A stretch of 64,000 bases of DNA, taken from the NCBI GenBank assembly GCA_964016885.1, contig OZ024748.1, positions 34,885,769-34,949,768 of the forward strand. The letters run 5' to 3'. The position numbers and the translations under genes are program-made. Every line of letters starts with the position of its first letter. The first letter of the stretch is position 1. The notes below the pieces were generated by a model that was not told the DNA's origin, did no database searches, and worked only from the letters and a program-made list of their open reading frames with translations. Positions 53,135-61,665 of this stretch are shown here, piece by piece. Origin of the DNA: Eledone cirrhosa. Its lineage: Eukaryota; Mollusca; Cephalopoda; Octopoda; Eledonidae.

Positions 53135-54500
53135 GTATATGGTCTAGTATTCCACAATAGGAACATCTCGTGGCACCTACTATTCAAAATTGGAATATCC
53201 CTCCCCACAAGTTGGTTAATGTCATCAGAAGGTTCCATAATGACATGCACGCCAGAGTTTCCATCAACGGTGAACGGACAAAGGAATTTGAAGTATCAAC
53301 TGGTCTTCACCGGGGTTACATTTTCACATCAACACTGTTTGTGCTATTTTTCACCTTTGTCTTCCGTCATTCACACAAAACAATGCCAAACTTTGGCATT
53401 AATGTTACATTGAAGGCCAACTCTTCAACTTAGGTCGTCTTAAGTCAAAGTCAACCAGTCATCTAAACAGGGTAACTTCTTGTATGCAGATGAGACTGTC
53501 ATGGCTACATCAAGTGCACTCTCTCTGTTAATCGCAACTACTGCTTTGACCAAATCCTAGAAAGAATGAGGACTGACAATTAGCAAGCCGAAAACAGAAG
53601 TCATATATGTTGGCTCTGTGAACCTACTACCGATCAAGATTGATGATTTCACTCTTAAATGTGATAGAAAGTTCACCTACAATGGAAGAGATATGTCTAA
53701 CGATTCGTCCATAGAATAAATGCAGAATATCTCGTGATGTTGCTGCTTTCCACTCTCTTGGTGCCAAAATGTGGAATTGCCAAGGTTTATTGGTTGTAAC
53801 CAAACTCAGAGTGTACAAATCCATAGTTCTCCCATCACTGCTGTACGGCGGTGAGACGTGGTCCATGCTTGTTCGCCGCCTATGCAAATTAGATACTTAA
53901 AATATGGTGGCGCAAGACAAATACAGAGGTTCTATGTTGTACAAGCAAGGGCCTTGTTTCAGGGGGGGGGGTACCAGGGGACAAGACCCCCCTCACACAC
54001 ACACTTTTTCAGGAATGGGGAACAAACTATCTCATGTTTTTTGTTTATTTGATATAAATTCTTTTTAAGTTTTTTTTTTATATCTGAACTTCATTTGAAT
54101 ATATAAAATTTAATTAGCGTAAAATTTTCCTTATGTGATAGGGTCCAGGAAAGGCACCATAAGCAATTTATGCTCCTTTAAGAATCAACAAATGTTGGTT
54201 TGTCCCCCCCCCCCCACACACACACACATTTTAAAGGCAAGCGAGAGCCCTGTGTACAAGAACAACTACAGTTGCAGCAATGATCTGGAACAACTGTCTC
54301 AGATGTCTCAGTCATGTATTCCGAATGGAAGATAGTCGCATTCCAAAGTATTGTTTGGTGATTAGCAAGAAACAAGAAAAGTAGAGGCTGTCCATGGAAG
54401 TGCTGGAAGGACTGCATTACAGATGTGAAAGCCGTCCGTTTCAACCTCACAATATGGCTCGACCTAACTGCAGACCGCAAAGTCTATAGCAAGCAGACAA
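53135..54500 (+). pseudogene. Decayed LINE reverse transcriptase
   Basis: Pieces of a non-LTR reverse transcriptase remain in shifting frames. RNISWHLLFKIGI (53161-53200) matches the region before the palm. HARVSINGERTKEFEVSTGL, then HRGY (53250-53320), is the R-V-NG-S-FEV--GV-QGC segment. LLYADETVMATS occurs in altered form near 53478, and QNISRDVAAFHSLGAKMWN with IVLPSLLYGGETW (53720-53865) matches the typical C-terminal region. SHVFRMEDSRIPK (54310-54345) is the GHV-RM-D-R-PK tail. At least four frame changes are needed and a 0.3-kb insert splits it. No endonuclease domain is visible, so it is 5' truncated. The clade is not certain. Confidence 0.75.
53952..54255. other. Insert within the decayed LINE
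   Basis: Low-complexity sequence interrupts the LINE: a G10 run, ACAAGACCCCCCTCACACAC, an AT-rich middle, then a C13 run followed by ACACACACACAC. The two ends resemble each other (purine-rich, C run, CA repeat). Short similar motifs flank it (GCAAGGGCC and GCAAGCGAGAGCCC), which could be an imperfect duplication. No coding capacity was seen. Confidence 0.45.
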
Positions 54501-54704
54501 AGAATAGCTGTGCTCCTTCAGAAACGTAACTTGCCCAGCCAGATGAAAGGAGCTGAAGATGACGTCATAATGAGAGTCTCCATCGTCCATAATTACGGGG
54601 TCGAGAGAAAGACACAATTCTACAGCCACACAATCTGAGAAATAACAATTTAATAAGGGAGGCAACTTCTGTGTAACATTGTCCCTTGTCGTACTGGTAT
54701 GGAG

Positions 54705-54713
54705 TTATGTCCC

Positions 54714-54757
<44 letters not shown>

Positions 54758-54830
54758 GGGACATATAATATATATGAAAGGGACATATAATATATATGAA
54801 AGGGACATATAATATATATATATTTTTCTC
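54705..54830. repeat. TA run with 22-bp GAAAGGGACATAT minisatellite
   Basis: GTCCCTTTCATATAT leads into a TA run (54718-54752) followed by its inverse, TATATGAAAGGGAC, which then repeats at 22-bp spacing (54754, 54776, 54798). The left copy and the right array can form a hairpin across the TA run. The 22-bp period equals that of the large array, but the sequences are unrelated. Confidence 0.85.
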
Positions 54831-55434
54831 TCTCTATATATCTCCCTTACATTAATACTTGAGCTAAATAAATAAATAAATAAATAAACGTATCATTGAT
54901 ACATTTACTCAAAATGACCTCCCACTACCTAATTTTCTATATATATATATATATGTATCTATCTCTATTTCCTCTCTCTCTATATATATATATCTCTTTC
55001 TGTTTCTTTACATGAAGTTCTTCGCTTTATCTATCTTTCCATCTCTCTATTTTGTTCCATGCATTTCCTCTTTCTCTTCTTTTTTCTTCCTTTTCTTCGT
55101 TTTCTGTCTTTCTTTCTGTTTTCTCTCTTTTTCTTTCTCTCTGTGTAAAATTTTTTCACAGCCAGAGTAAACCTCTTCAAATGAAGTCGGTGTTATAACG
55201 GTATGTCGAACCTATTTGTCTATAAAACTGTTTATATTGTATTTTGTCTGATGAAGGCATAGCATATTGTTAATATGATATCCCCGAAATATATATAATG
55301 AAATAAATATGGTTTTATAAATATAGTTTTCCATTTATTTAATATTGTAAGTATACTCCAAATATTTGTCGAGTGCTTTTATACTAGTTATAAATATTTA
55401 CTAGTTGTAACCCAACAATTTTAAATATAACTTT

Positions 55435-55437
<3 letters not shown>
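54831..55437 (+). mobile_element. 3' end of a Penelope-like element (copy 1)
   Basis: A CT-rich UTR-like stretch (54950-55143) precedes a terminal-repeat unit (55145-55437) closely related to those at 55921-56195 and 59441-59625. They share TATAAAACTGTTTATAT, GTCTGAYGAAGGCAT, CCGAAATAT and GGTTTTATAAATATAGTTT. The same order, CT-rich stretch then repeat, is seen at 59100-59625. No coding sequence belongs to this copy. Confidence 0.65.
55248..55289 (+). ncRNA. Hammerhead-like core a
   Basis: CTGATGA (55248-55254), a hairpin, then GAAA (55286-55289), the two conserved strands of a hammerhead ribozyme core. The intervening 31 nt fold as AGGCATAGCATATT against AATATGATATCCCC, with C·C, G·A and A·C mismatches. 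Stems I and III and a cleavage site could not be resolved. Penelope-like elements are known to carry hammerhead motifs in their terminal repeats. Confidence 0.45.
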
Positions 55438-55473
<36 letters not shown>

Positions 55474-55549
55474 AGTATTGAAATTTCCGTTGAAAACAGA
55501 AAAGGTCATAGAAGTGAAGAGTGCTCTATGTAAGTATCAGAGCAAAATT

Positions 55550-55805
55550 TAATGTATAAAAATCAATACAATAGAATTACCTCATTACCAGAGGTTTCCC
55601 GAATGAGGCGAATACGAAAGAAACGTCTTCATTCGTTCGTCAGACGAGGCAATATAAAACATGGGTAAATACTTGGAAAGTATGAGACTTTCCAAGTATT
55701 TACCCATTGCCTCGTCTGACGAACGAATGAAGACGTTTCTTTCGTATTCGCCTCATTCGGGAAACCTCTGGTAATGAGGTAATTATATTGTATTGATTTT
55801 TATAC

Positions 55806-55811
<6 letters not shown>
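55550..55811. repeat. Large near-perfect inverted repeat with 5-nt loop
   Basis: The left arm (55550-55681) and right arm (55687-55811) are complementary apart from a few substitutions and a short extra piece (about 7-9 nt, ATAAAAC) in the left arm. The centre is ACTTGGAAAGT, ATGAG, ACTTTCCAAGT. The right arm contains CTGACGAACGAATGAAGACG and TCATTCGGGAAACC. It has no open frame and no visible target duplication. Confidence 0.93.
55716..55764 (+). ncRNA. Hammerhead-like core e, in inverted repeat
   Basis: CTGACGA (55716-55722), then CGAATGA paired with TCATTCG over 7 bp across a 22-nt loop, then GAAA (55761-55764). The pair next to the core would be A·G, which is not canonical, so this is weaker than the Penelope copies. 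The mirror core is in the left arm on the minus strand (TCGTCAG at 55637-55643). Confidence 0.3.

Positions 55812-55866
<55 letters not shown>
55812..55866. repeat. TA microsatellite
   Basis: More than 50 bases of alternating TA between the large inverted repeat and an inverted Penelope terminal fragment. Confidence 0.95.
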
Positions 55867-55920
55867 GATATTACATAAATGGAAACTATATTTATAAAAC
55901 CATATTTATTTTATTATACA
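55866..55920 (-). mobile_element. Inverted fragment of Penelope terminal repeat
   Basis: The reverse complement of this stretch (GATATTACATAAATGG, then AAACTATATTTATAAAACC) matches the end of the plus-strand repeat at 56050-56106. A short 3' piece thus lies head-to-head with the full repeat. Inverted terminal fragments next to the 5' end are common for Penelope-like elements. Confidence 0.7.
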
Positions 55921-56195
55921 TAGCCAGACAGCCTCCAAAAATAATGGTCGCTTCTAATAGGGTACGTCAAAATTATTTATAAAACTGTTTATATATTGTA
56001 TTTTATCTGACGAAGGCATGCCATATTTTAATTTGGCATCCCTGAAATATGTATAATAAAATAAATATGGTTTTATAAATATAGTTTCCATTTATGTAAT
56101 ATCGTATATCTACTCCAAAAACTTGTCGAGTGCTTTATATCAGTTATAAAATATTTACTTGTTGTATCCCAACAATTTTAAATAAAACTTTTGCA
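55921..56195 (+). repeat. Penelope-like upstream terminal repeat (pLTR)
   Basis: Contains CAGCCTCC, AATGGTCGCTTCTAATAGGG, TACGTCAAAATTATTTATAAA, the hammerhead-like core b, and GGTTTTATAAATATAGTTTC. It is nearly identical to 59441-59625 and related to 55145-55437. The extra 3' part (CTACTCCAAAAACTTGTCGAG, then GTTGTATCCCAACAATTTTAA) is shared with copy 1 only. It immediately precedes the reverse-transcriptase frame. Confidence 0.8.
56006..56047 (+). ncRNA. Hammerhead-like core b
   Basis: CTGACGA (56006-56012), hairpin, GAAA (56044-56047). The pairs A-T, G-C, G-C are followed by a C·C mismatch with one bulged C, then ATGCCA pairs with TGGCAT. Relative to core a, one pair changes from A-T to G-C, a compensatory change. 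Stems I and III remain unresolved. Confidence 0.5.
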
Positions 56196-56225
56196 TATAT
56201 ATATATATGCATATATATATATATG
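56192..56225. repeat. TA/TGCA microsatellite
   Basis: TTGCATATATATATATGCATATATATATATGCA lies between the terminal repeat and the reverse-transcriptase frame. The ATG that opens the frame falls inside it, so it is not a credible native start. Confidence 0.9.
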
Positions 56226-57890
56226 CACCATCAAAATCTGACCTGGGAAAACTTAGCAAAAACATTCTAGACAGGGTAATACAGCAAATTAAAAACCTAC
56301 ATAATTTACCTTACTTAAAGTTATGGAAGGGGACTGGTGATGTTATTGAGTGGTTTAAAGAAATTAAATATAACTATAATAATAAGTTTATTCAACTTGA
56401 TATTGCTAACTACTATTCATCTATCACCCCTAATATTGCTAACTACTATTCATCTATCACCCCTAATCTACTGAATAAGGCACTAAATTACGCATTTAAA
56501 CATACAGACCTAACTAGCAATGAAATGCACATTATATTATCGGCAAGGAAAACATTGATAGAATTTAATAACCAACTATGGACTAGGGCAGATAGAGATA
56601 ATAATTTCGACATAACTATGGGATCATCTGACTCAGCTCAGGTAACGGACCTTGTGGGCCTATTTATAATTAATTCGCTGCATAGAAAAATACCAGGTGT
56701 AACCGGAGGATTATATCGTGATGACATGCTTTTACTTATTGAAAATAATAATTGTGAACTAAATAGAAAAAGAAAACAAATTATACAATTTTTTAATTAC
56801 CTTAATCTAAAAATAGAAATAGAGAATAACCATAGAATAGTCAATTTCCTAGATGTAACACTAAATCTCAACACATGTCTTCACTATCCATTTCACAAAT
56901 TAAATGAGAACTTGAATTATGTCAATTTTAACTCTAATCACCCCAGATCTGTTAAAAATACTATAGTGAACTCTGTTCAAGAACGAATTTCAAGAATTTC
57001 ATCTAATAAAAATATTTTTGACGAAAAAGCGCAGTATTACAATGAAGCGTTAGCTAGAGCAGGATATAGTGATAAAATTAAGTACATCGATAATAATAAG
57101 CAAACTAACCAAAATAATAACAATTTTAATTACGGTAACAACATTAACAACTATAATAGAAAACATTACAATAATTCCAAAAGCCGAAAAAGAAATAGAA
57201 CTAGAAATATAATATGGTTTGCCCCCCCCCCCCTTTTTTTCACTAAATATTAAAACCCATATTGCTAAACTATTCTTTAATGCTCTTGACAAACGATTCC
57301 CTAGAACACATAAATATCACTCAATTTTTAATAGACATACTATAAAATTAACTTACTTGTCCACCAAAAATTTAGCACAAAATATTAACAGAATTAACAA
57401 TAGGAATTTAAAACCTAACCAAAATACCAATAATAACCCAAACAATATTCAATTAAATAACTGTAACTGTAGAAATAAATCTAACTGTCCGTTAAATAAC
57501 AATTGCTTAGTTAAAAATATAGTATACAATTGTAATGTTAAAACTAACTTAAATTCTTTCAACTATGTTGGTTCCACCTCGACAGAATTTAAACTTCGCT
57601 TCAATAATCATAAGAATTCTTTCACAGATCCAAACAAAAAATCCTCAACTTCGCTATCAAGCCTACTCTGGCAACTTAAACGAGATAATGTTGAGTATTC
57701 GATGGTTTGGAATATTGTCTCAAGAGGGATTCCTTTTAATTCCTCATCTGAGACATGTGATCTCTGTGTGGAGGAGATATTCTTTATTTTAAAATCCAAA
57801 AATTCCCTTAATTTAAGGAGCAATTTATTCAGTTGCTGCAGACATAGATTGAACTCAACGTTTAAATATAAATATAAATTTAAAATGTAG
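56226..57890 (+). pseudogene. Penelope-like RT with GIY-YIG endonuclease, frameshifted
   Basis: Frame 1 (to 57253) is a Penelope-type reverse transcriptase: SKSDLGKLSKNILDRV, FIQLDIANYYSSI (motif A), MGSSDSAQVTDLVGLFI (motif B) and GGLYRDDMLL (motif C, YRDD at 56714-56725), then an Asn-rich linker with a basic SKSRKRNRTRN. Frame 2 (57219-57890) continues with SLNIKTHIAKLFF and FPRTHKYHSIFNRH. Next come a Cys cluster CNCRNKSNCPLNNNC and a GIY-YIG domain: NIVYNC, NYVGS, FKLRFNNHKNSF, catalytic Glu in CVEEIFFIL, and the closing CRHR. The two are joined by a frame change at C12T7 (57222-57240). The N-terminal finger motifs are missing, so the copy is 5' truncated. Motif A carries an in-frame 33-bp duplication (56402-56467). 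Confidence 0.92.
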
Positions 57891-59440
57891 TATAATTAAT
57901 TAAGAAATTTAATTAATATATGAAACCTGAAGATAAATCTTTTGATTCCTTCACCTTTTTCTTTTTAAACCTTCTTCATAAATATAAACAAAGATGTAAT
58001 TAAACTACTCTAAAATGTATATGCTCCCAATGTATTAAATAATTTTTACGCAAGATAAATTTCTATATTAAATATAAGGGCATCCGTAGAATCACTGGGT
58101 CTTCGAAATCTTTTAAATAATTTTTGTTAAATAATTTTTGTTTTTTATTTGCTTTTTTTACTCTGATTGCTTCTAAAAGACTTTGCAATATATTGTCTGA
58201 AAAATTGGAAAGATAGATTTCTGTGGTAAATATATGAAGCATATTGTCTTTTGGCCTGAGATACTCTATAGTGTGTTGAAAATATTTTAGCATTTTGATG
58301 TTTCTGTGCTGATATATTGATATTTGATTATCTCTATGCAAAGGCCGTATGTGTATTAACATGCATATAGAAGGCTTATAGAGTTTATGTTATGTGTTCA
58401 TGTGTCTGTATGTGTGCATAGAGATGCTGGAATACTCACGCAGATATTTTGTATGTGCATATATGTATATGTATAGCTATAGTTCTGTATATGTTACAGA
58501 TATGCATAATATTAAATACATGAACGGTAATCACATATATGTGAGGGCATGAATATTAATCGTTTATTTTTTTATGTATATATATATATGTATAGTGAAA
58601 TTTTTTATAACACAAGAAATTTTTTTTATGACACAAGAAATTATAGAGTTGATCACGTAAAGTCATGCGTATGTCTATATTATTGACTAGAGCTAGACAT
58701 AACTTTCTCTTTTTCTTTTTTTCAGAAAGTACATATACGTGTATATATATACATATATATTTCCGTATTTTTATAAATAGGGTTTTTTTGAAGGTTTATC
58801 TCAGATTTTGGTACATTGACCTCAGAGTTTTAAACTAAACATATGGTCATTATTGAACAAAGTTATTTTCTCATATTATATATCTATCTCATTCATGAAT
58901 ATTGATATTTACATTCTATTATCCATTTCATATGAATTGGTAATTCAAATTGATATGACATGACGTAAAGATGTAACTGTATCCTTCTCTCTATATATAT
59001 ATAGCTATTTCTCCTCTCTCTTTATATATGATGAAGTATTATGTATCTGTCGCTTTGGTTTTGCCTCTCATATTTCTCTCTTGTTTTTTCACTTCCCCCT
59101 ATCTAGTTATATTTTCCCTCTCTCTCTTTCTTTCCCCCCCCCCCCTCTCTCTCTCTCCGTTTTCTCTTTATCTCCATTTTTTCTTTCTCTCTGTCTTTTC
59201 TCTAAATGTGCTTAACACTATAACTAAATAATTACTGTACTCTCTCTATATAGTACTCCCTCTCTCTTGAATCTCCCTATTTGTATGGTGAATTATTATT
59301 ATTTATCTGTTGCTTTTTTCACCTCCTCCTTCTTTCTCTCTCTCTGTTTTTCTTTACCTCAGCTTCTTCATTTTTTCTCCGTCTTTTTTCTAACTGTGCT
59401 TAACACTATAACTAAATAGTTATAAACACTTCACTACCAA
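57891..59440 (+). other. Penelope-like element 3' UTR region
   Basis: 1.55 kb of AT-rich non-coding sequence between the endonuclease stop and the downstream terminal repeat. A 24-bp-scale duplication (CACAAGAAATT) is at 58600-58645. Two CT-rich modules end in the same string, GTGCTTAACACTATAACTAA (59206-59228 and 59395-59417). A C11 run lies at about 59135. Open frames here are short and featureless. Confidence 0.6.
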
Positions 59441-59625
59441 GGCAGCCTCCTAATTTAATGGTCGCTTATATTATGGTACGTCAAAATTATTTATAAAACT
59501 GTTTATATATTGTATTTTGTCTGACGAAGGCATGCCATATTTTTAATATGGTATCCCTGAAATATGTATAATGAAATAAATATGGTTTTATAAATATAGT
59601 TTCCATTTGTTTAATATCGTATATA
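59441..59625 (+). repeat. Penelope-like downstream terminal repeat (pLTR)
   Basis: Starts GGCAGCCTCC and AATGGTCGCTTATATTATGG and matches 55926-56112 closely in the same orientation. It is truncated on the right by a TA run, beyond which the Tc1 element begins. Direct terminal repeats around the coding region are the standard Penelope layout. Confidence 0.82.
59521..59562 (+). ncRNA. Hammerhead-like core c
   Basis: CTGACGA (59521-59527), hairpin, GAAA (59559-59562). The hairpin pairs 13 positions, AGGCATGCCATAT with ATATGGTATCCCT, with only a C·C mismatch and one G·T wobble. This is the best preserved stem II of the set. Stems I and III are not resolved. Confidence 0.5.
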
Positions 59626-59639
59626 TATATATATATATA

Positions 59640-59847
59640 CAGTGCCCCGCAAAAGTTTACAACACATTAGGAAAAATGCAGTTTTAGGTATTTTTAATAA
59701 AGTTAGGGTAATGAAAATTTAACTACTGATAAAACATATAATGAGGCATTTAATGATACAATCATATTTTTAAAAAAATAACAAGGAAATAACACATGAA
59801 GAAAAATCAATATTTTTATAACGCAAAAGTTTACAACACATTTTATA
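59640..59847. repeat. Tc1 left inverted repeat with two direct repeats
   Basis: A 20-base motif, GCAAAAGTTTACAACACATT, is present exactly at 59649-59668 and again at 59823-59842, at the outer and inner ends of the inverted repeat. This is the IR/DR arrangement of transposase sites known from Sleeping Beauty-type elements. Confidence 0.9.
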
Positions 59848-60015
59848 TTTATCGCTTTTTTTCAAGAAAATTCTTAAATTTTCAGATTTAAAATTCAGTA
59901 GAATGTTCTAGATTAGGTTTAAGGTAACTTCTAAGGACTATTAAAAACATTACATCATTATTTGTCTGACAACCATCCTGTAAACATTGACAACCGTCCT
60001 GTAAACATGGACAAT

Positions 60016-61026
60016 ATGGGGAAAAATAAACTGATTGATCAAGACCTCTGTAAACGCATTGTAGACCTTCATACAAATGGTGTTGGTTATAGAAAGATAT
60101 CTTGTCAGTTAAATGTGCCATTGAGTTCAGTTGGTACAATAATTCGTCACTGGAAATCTCATCATTCCATCTGTCCTCTAGTTAGTTCTGGTAGTCCTAG
60201 AAAGATAACGGAACGTGCAGCTCGGTTATTGACGAGAAAGGTTGGCAACGAACCCCGGTGTACTCTTAAAAATCTTCAGGATGACCTAGAAGAAAGTGGA
60301 GTAAAAGTGAGCACAGATACAATTAGTCGTTCACTTCGTCGATATAATATCTTCTCGAGGTCTCTAAGGAAAACACCACTTCTTACGAGGAAACACGTTC
60401 TTTAGTCGATTAAACTTTGCAAATGAGCATCTCATCAAACCTGCGTCATTTTGGGAAGATGTACTTTAGTCGGACGAAACAAAAATTGAACATTTTGGTC
60501 GAAATGCTGTGGCAAAAGTCTGGAGAAAGAAAGGTACTGAATATTCGCTGAAGAATACTATTCCAACTGTAAAATTTGGAGGTGGATCAATTATGGTCTG
60601 GGGTTGCTTTAGTGCCACAGGAGTAGGAAATATTGAAATAATAGAAGGAAGAATGGGTGGCACTTATTATAGAGGTATTTTCCAAAGGAATTTACATCAA
60701 AGTGAACATTCTCTCAGCTTAAAGCCAGGTTGGTTTTTTCAACAAGATAACAATCCAAAGCATACTGCAAAGCTAACACAATCTTGGTTAAGTACGAATG
60801 GAATAAATGTTCTAAAATGACCATGTCAGTCTCCAGATCTTAACCCGATCGAAAATTTGTGGAGAGAATTCAAAAAAGGAAACCCCAAAATATCCCTGAA
60901 CTAAAGAAAATTTGTTGTGAAGAATGGATAAATATTAGCCAAGAAACATGCAAGAAGTTTGTAGGAGGCTACTCCAAACGCCCTACAGGCTGTAATTAGC
61001 AACAAAGGTTACGCTACGAAATATTA
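60016..61026 (+). pseudogene. Tc1-like transposase, disrupted
   Basis: The natural start is probably MGKNKLIDQDL at 60016. An N-terminal helix-turn-helix follows (RIVDLHTNGVGYRKIS, VPLSSVGTIIRHWK), then a GRPR-like SGSPRKI and a second HTH. Catalytic residues are visible: first Asp in SDETK (60473), second in QQDNNPKHTAK (60740) and Glu in SPDLNPIENLW (60857), with 34 residues between the second Asp and the Glu. Damage: a frame change and stop near 60405, TAG in place of the expected Trp just before SDETK, TGA in place of Trp before PCQSPDLNP, and shifts after 60870. The C-terminal relic ends NKGYATKY at 61026. It cannot make active transposase. Confidence 0.93.
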
Positions 61027-61036
61027 AGAGATGATT

Positions 61037-61245
61037 TAATAAATGTGTTGTAAACTTTTGCGTTATAAAAATATTGATTTTTCTTCATGAGTTATTTCCT
61101 TGTTATTTTTTTTAAACTATGATTGTATCATTAAATGCCTCATTATATGTTCTATCGGTAGTTAAATTTTCATTACCCTAACTTTATTAAAAACACCTAA
61201 AACCGCATTTTTCCTAATGTGTTGTAAACTAATGTGTTGTAAACT
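61037..61245. repeat. Tc1 right inverted repeat, outer end damaged
   Basis: Complement of the left repeat. The inner site is intact (61042-61061). The outer site is cut to 15 bases, AATGTGTTGTAAACT, which is tandemly duplicated (61216-61230, 61231-61245); the terminal TTTGCGGGGCACTG is missing. Confidence 0.88.
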
Positions 61246-61601
61246 AATGAAAAGTATAGAAATCGTTGTAGCGAGAAGCTAACAGTATTCCATAACATAT
61301 ATATATATATATATAGTAATAATTCCATAACATATATATATATATATAGTAATAATAATAAATCTGAAGACTAAAATCCAAAGAGGGCTCGATCAAATAT
61401 ATAAGAACCGTAGAGCAAATATTTATTAAAATAACAGATTAAAGTTTAAGCAAAGAATCGCTGCTTTCACCCTTAACGGGATCTTCTATATATACATAAC
61501 CAAAGTTTAATATGGTTCATTGATTACTCAATGAATATAGTTTTACAATAGATTAAAAGCACTCTACAATGAAGTTTTCTGGAGTTATTATGGAGTTATT
61601 A
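61246..61601. other. AT-rich stretch between Tc1 and LINE
   Basis: Contains a twofold tandem ATTCCATAACATATATA unit with TA runs (61293-61350). The rest (AATCTGAAGACTAAAATCC, AGAATCGCTGCTTTCACCC) is not recognised. No gene is seen. Confidence 0.5.
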
Positions 61602-61665
61602 TTCAGAATAAAGATAAATGAAGACATTCATATAATCAAAATATATGTTTTATTATATATATTTC
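61602..61665. repeat. Outer part of left arm of a split inverted repeat
   Basis: TTCAGAATAAAGATAAATG through TATATATATTTC is the reverse complement of 63166-63227, with one 2-bp indel and a few substitutions. It stops exactly where the LINE starts and resumes at 62957 on the far side of it. Confidence 0.88.

Larger units (their letters stand above)
59640..61245 (+). mobile_element. Tc1-like DNA transposon (inactive)
   Basis: Begins TA|CAGTGCCCCGC after a TA run, the Tc1-type end and target. It has about 205-bp inverted repeats, a transposase relic between them, and DD34E spacing. The right end has lost its last ~18 bp, so the element is non-autonomous by damage at both end and coding levels. 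Confidence 0.92.
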
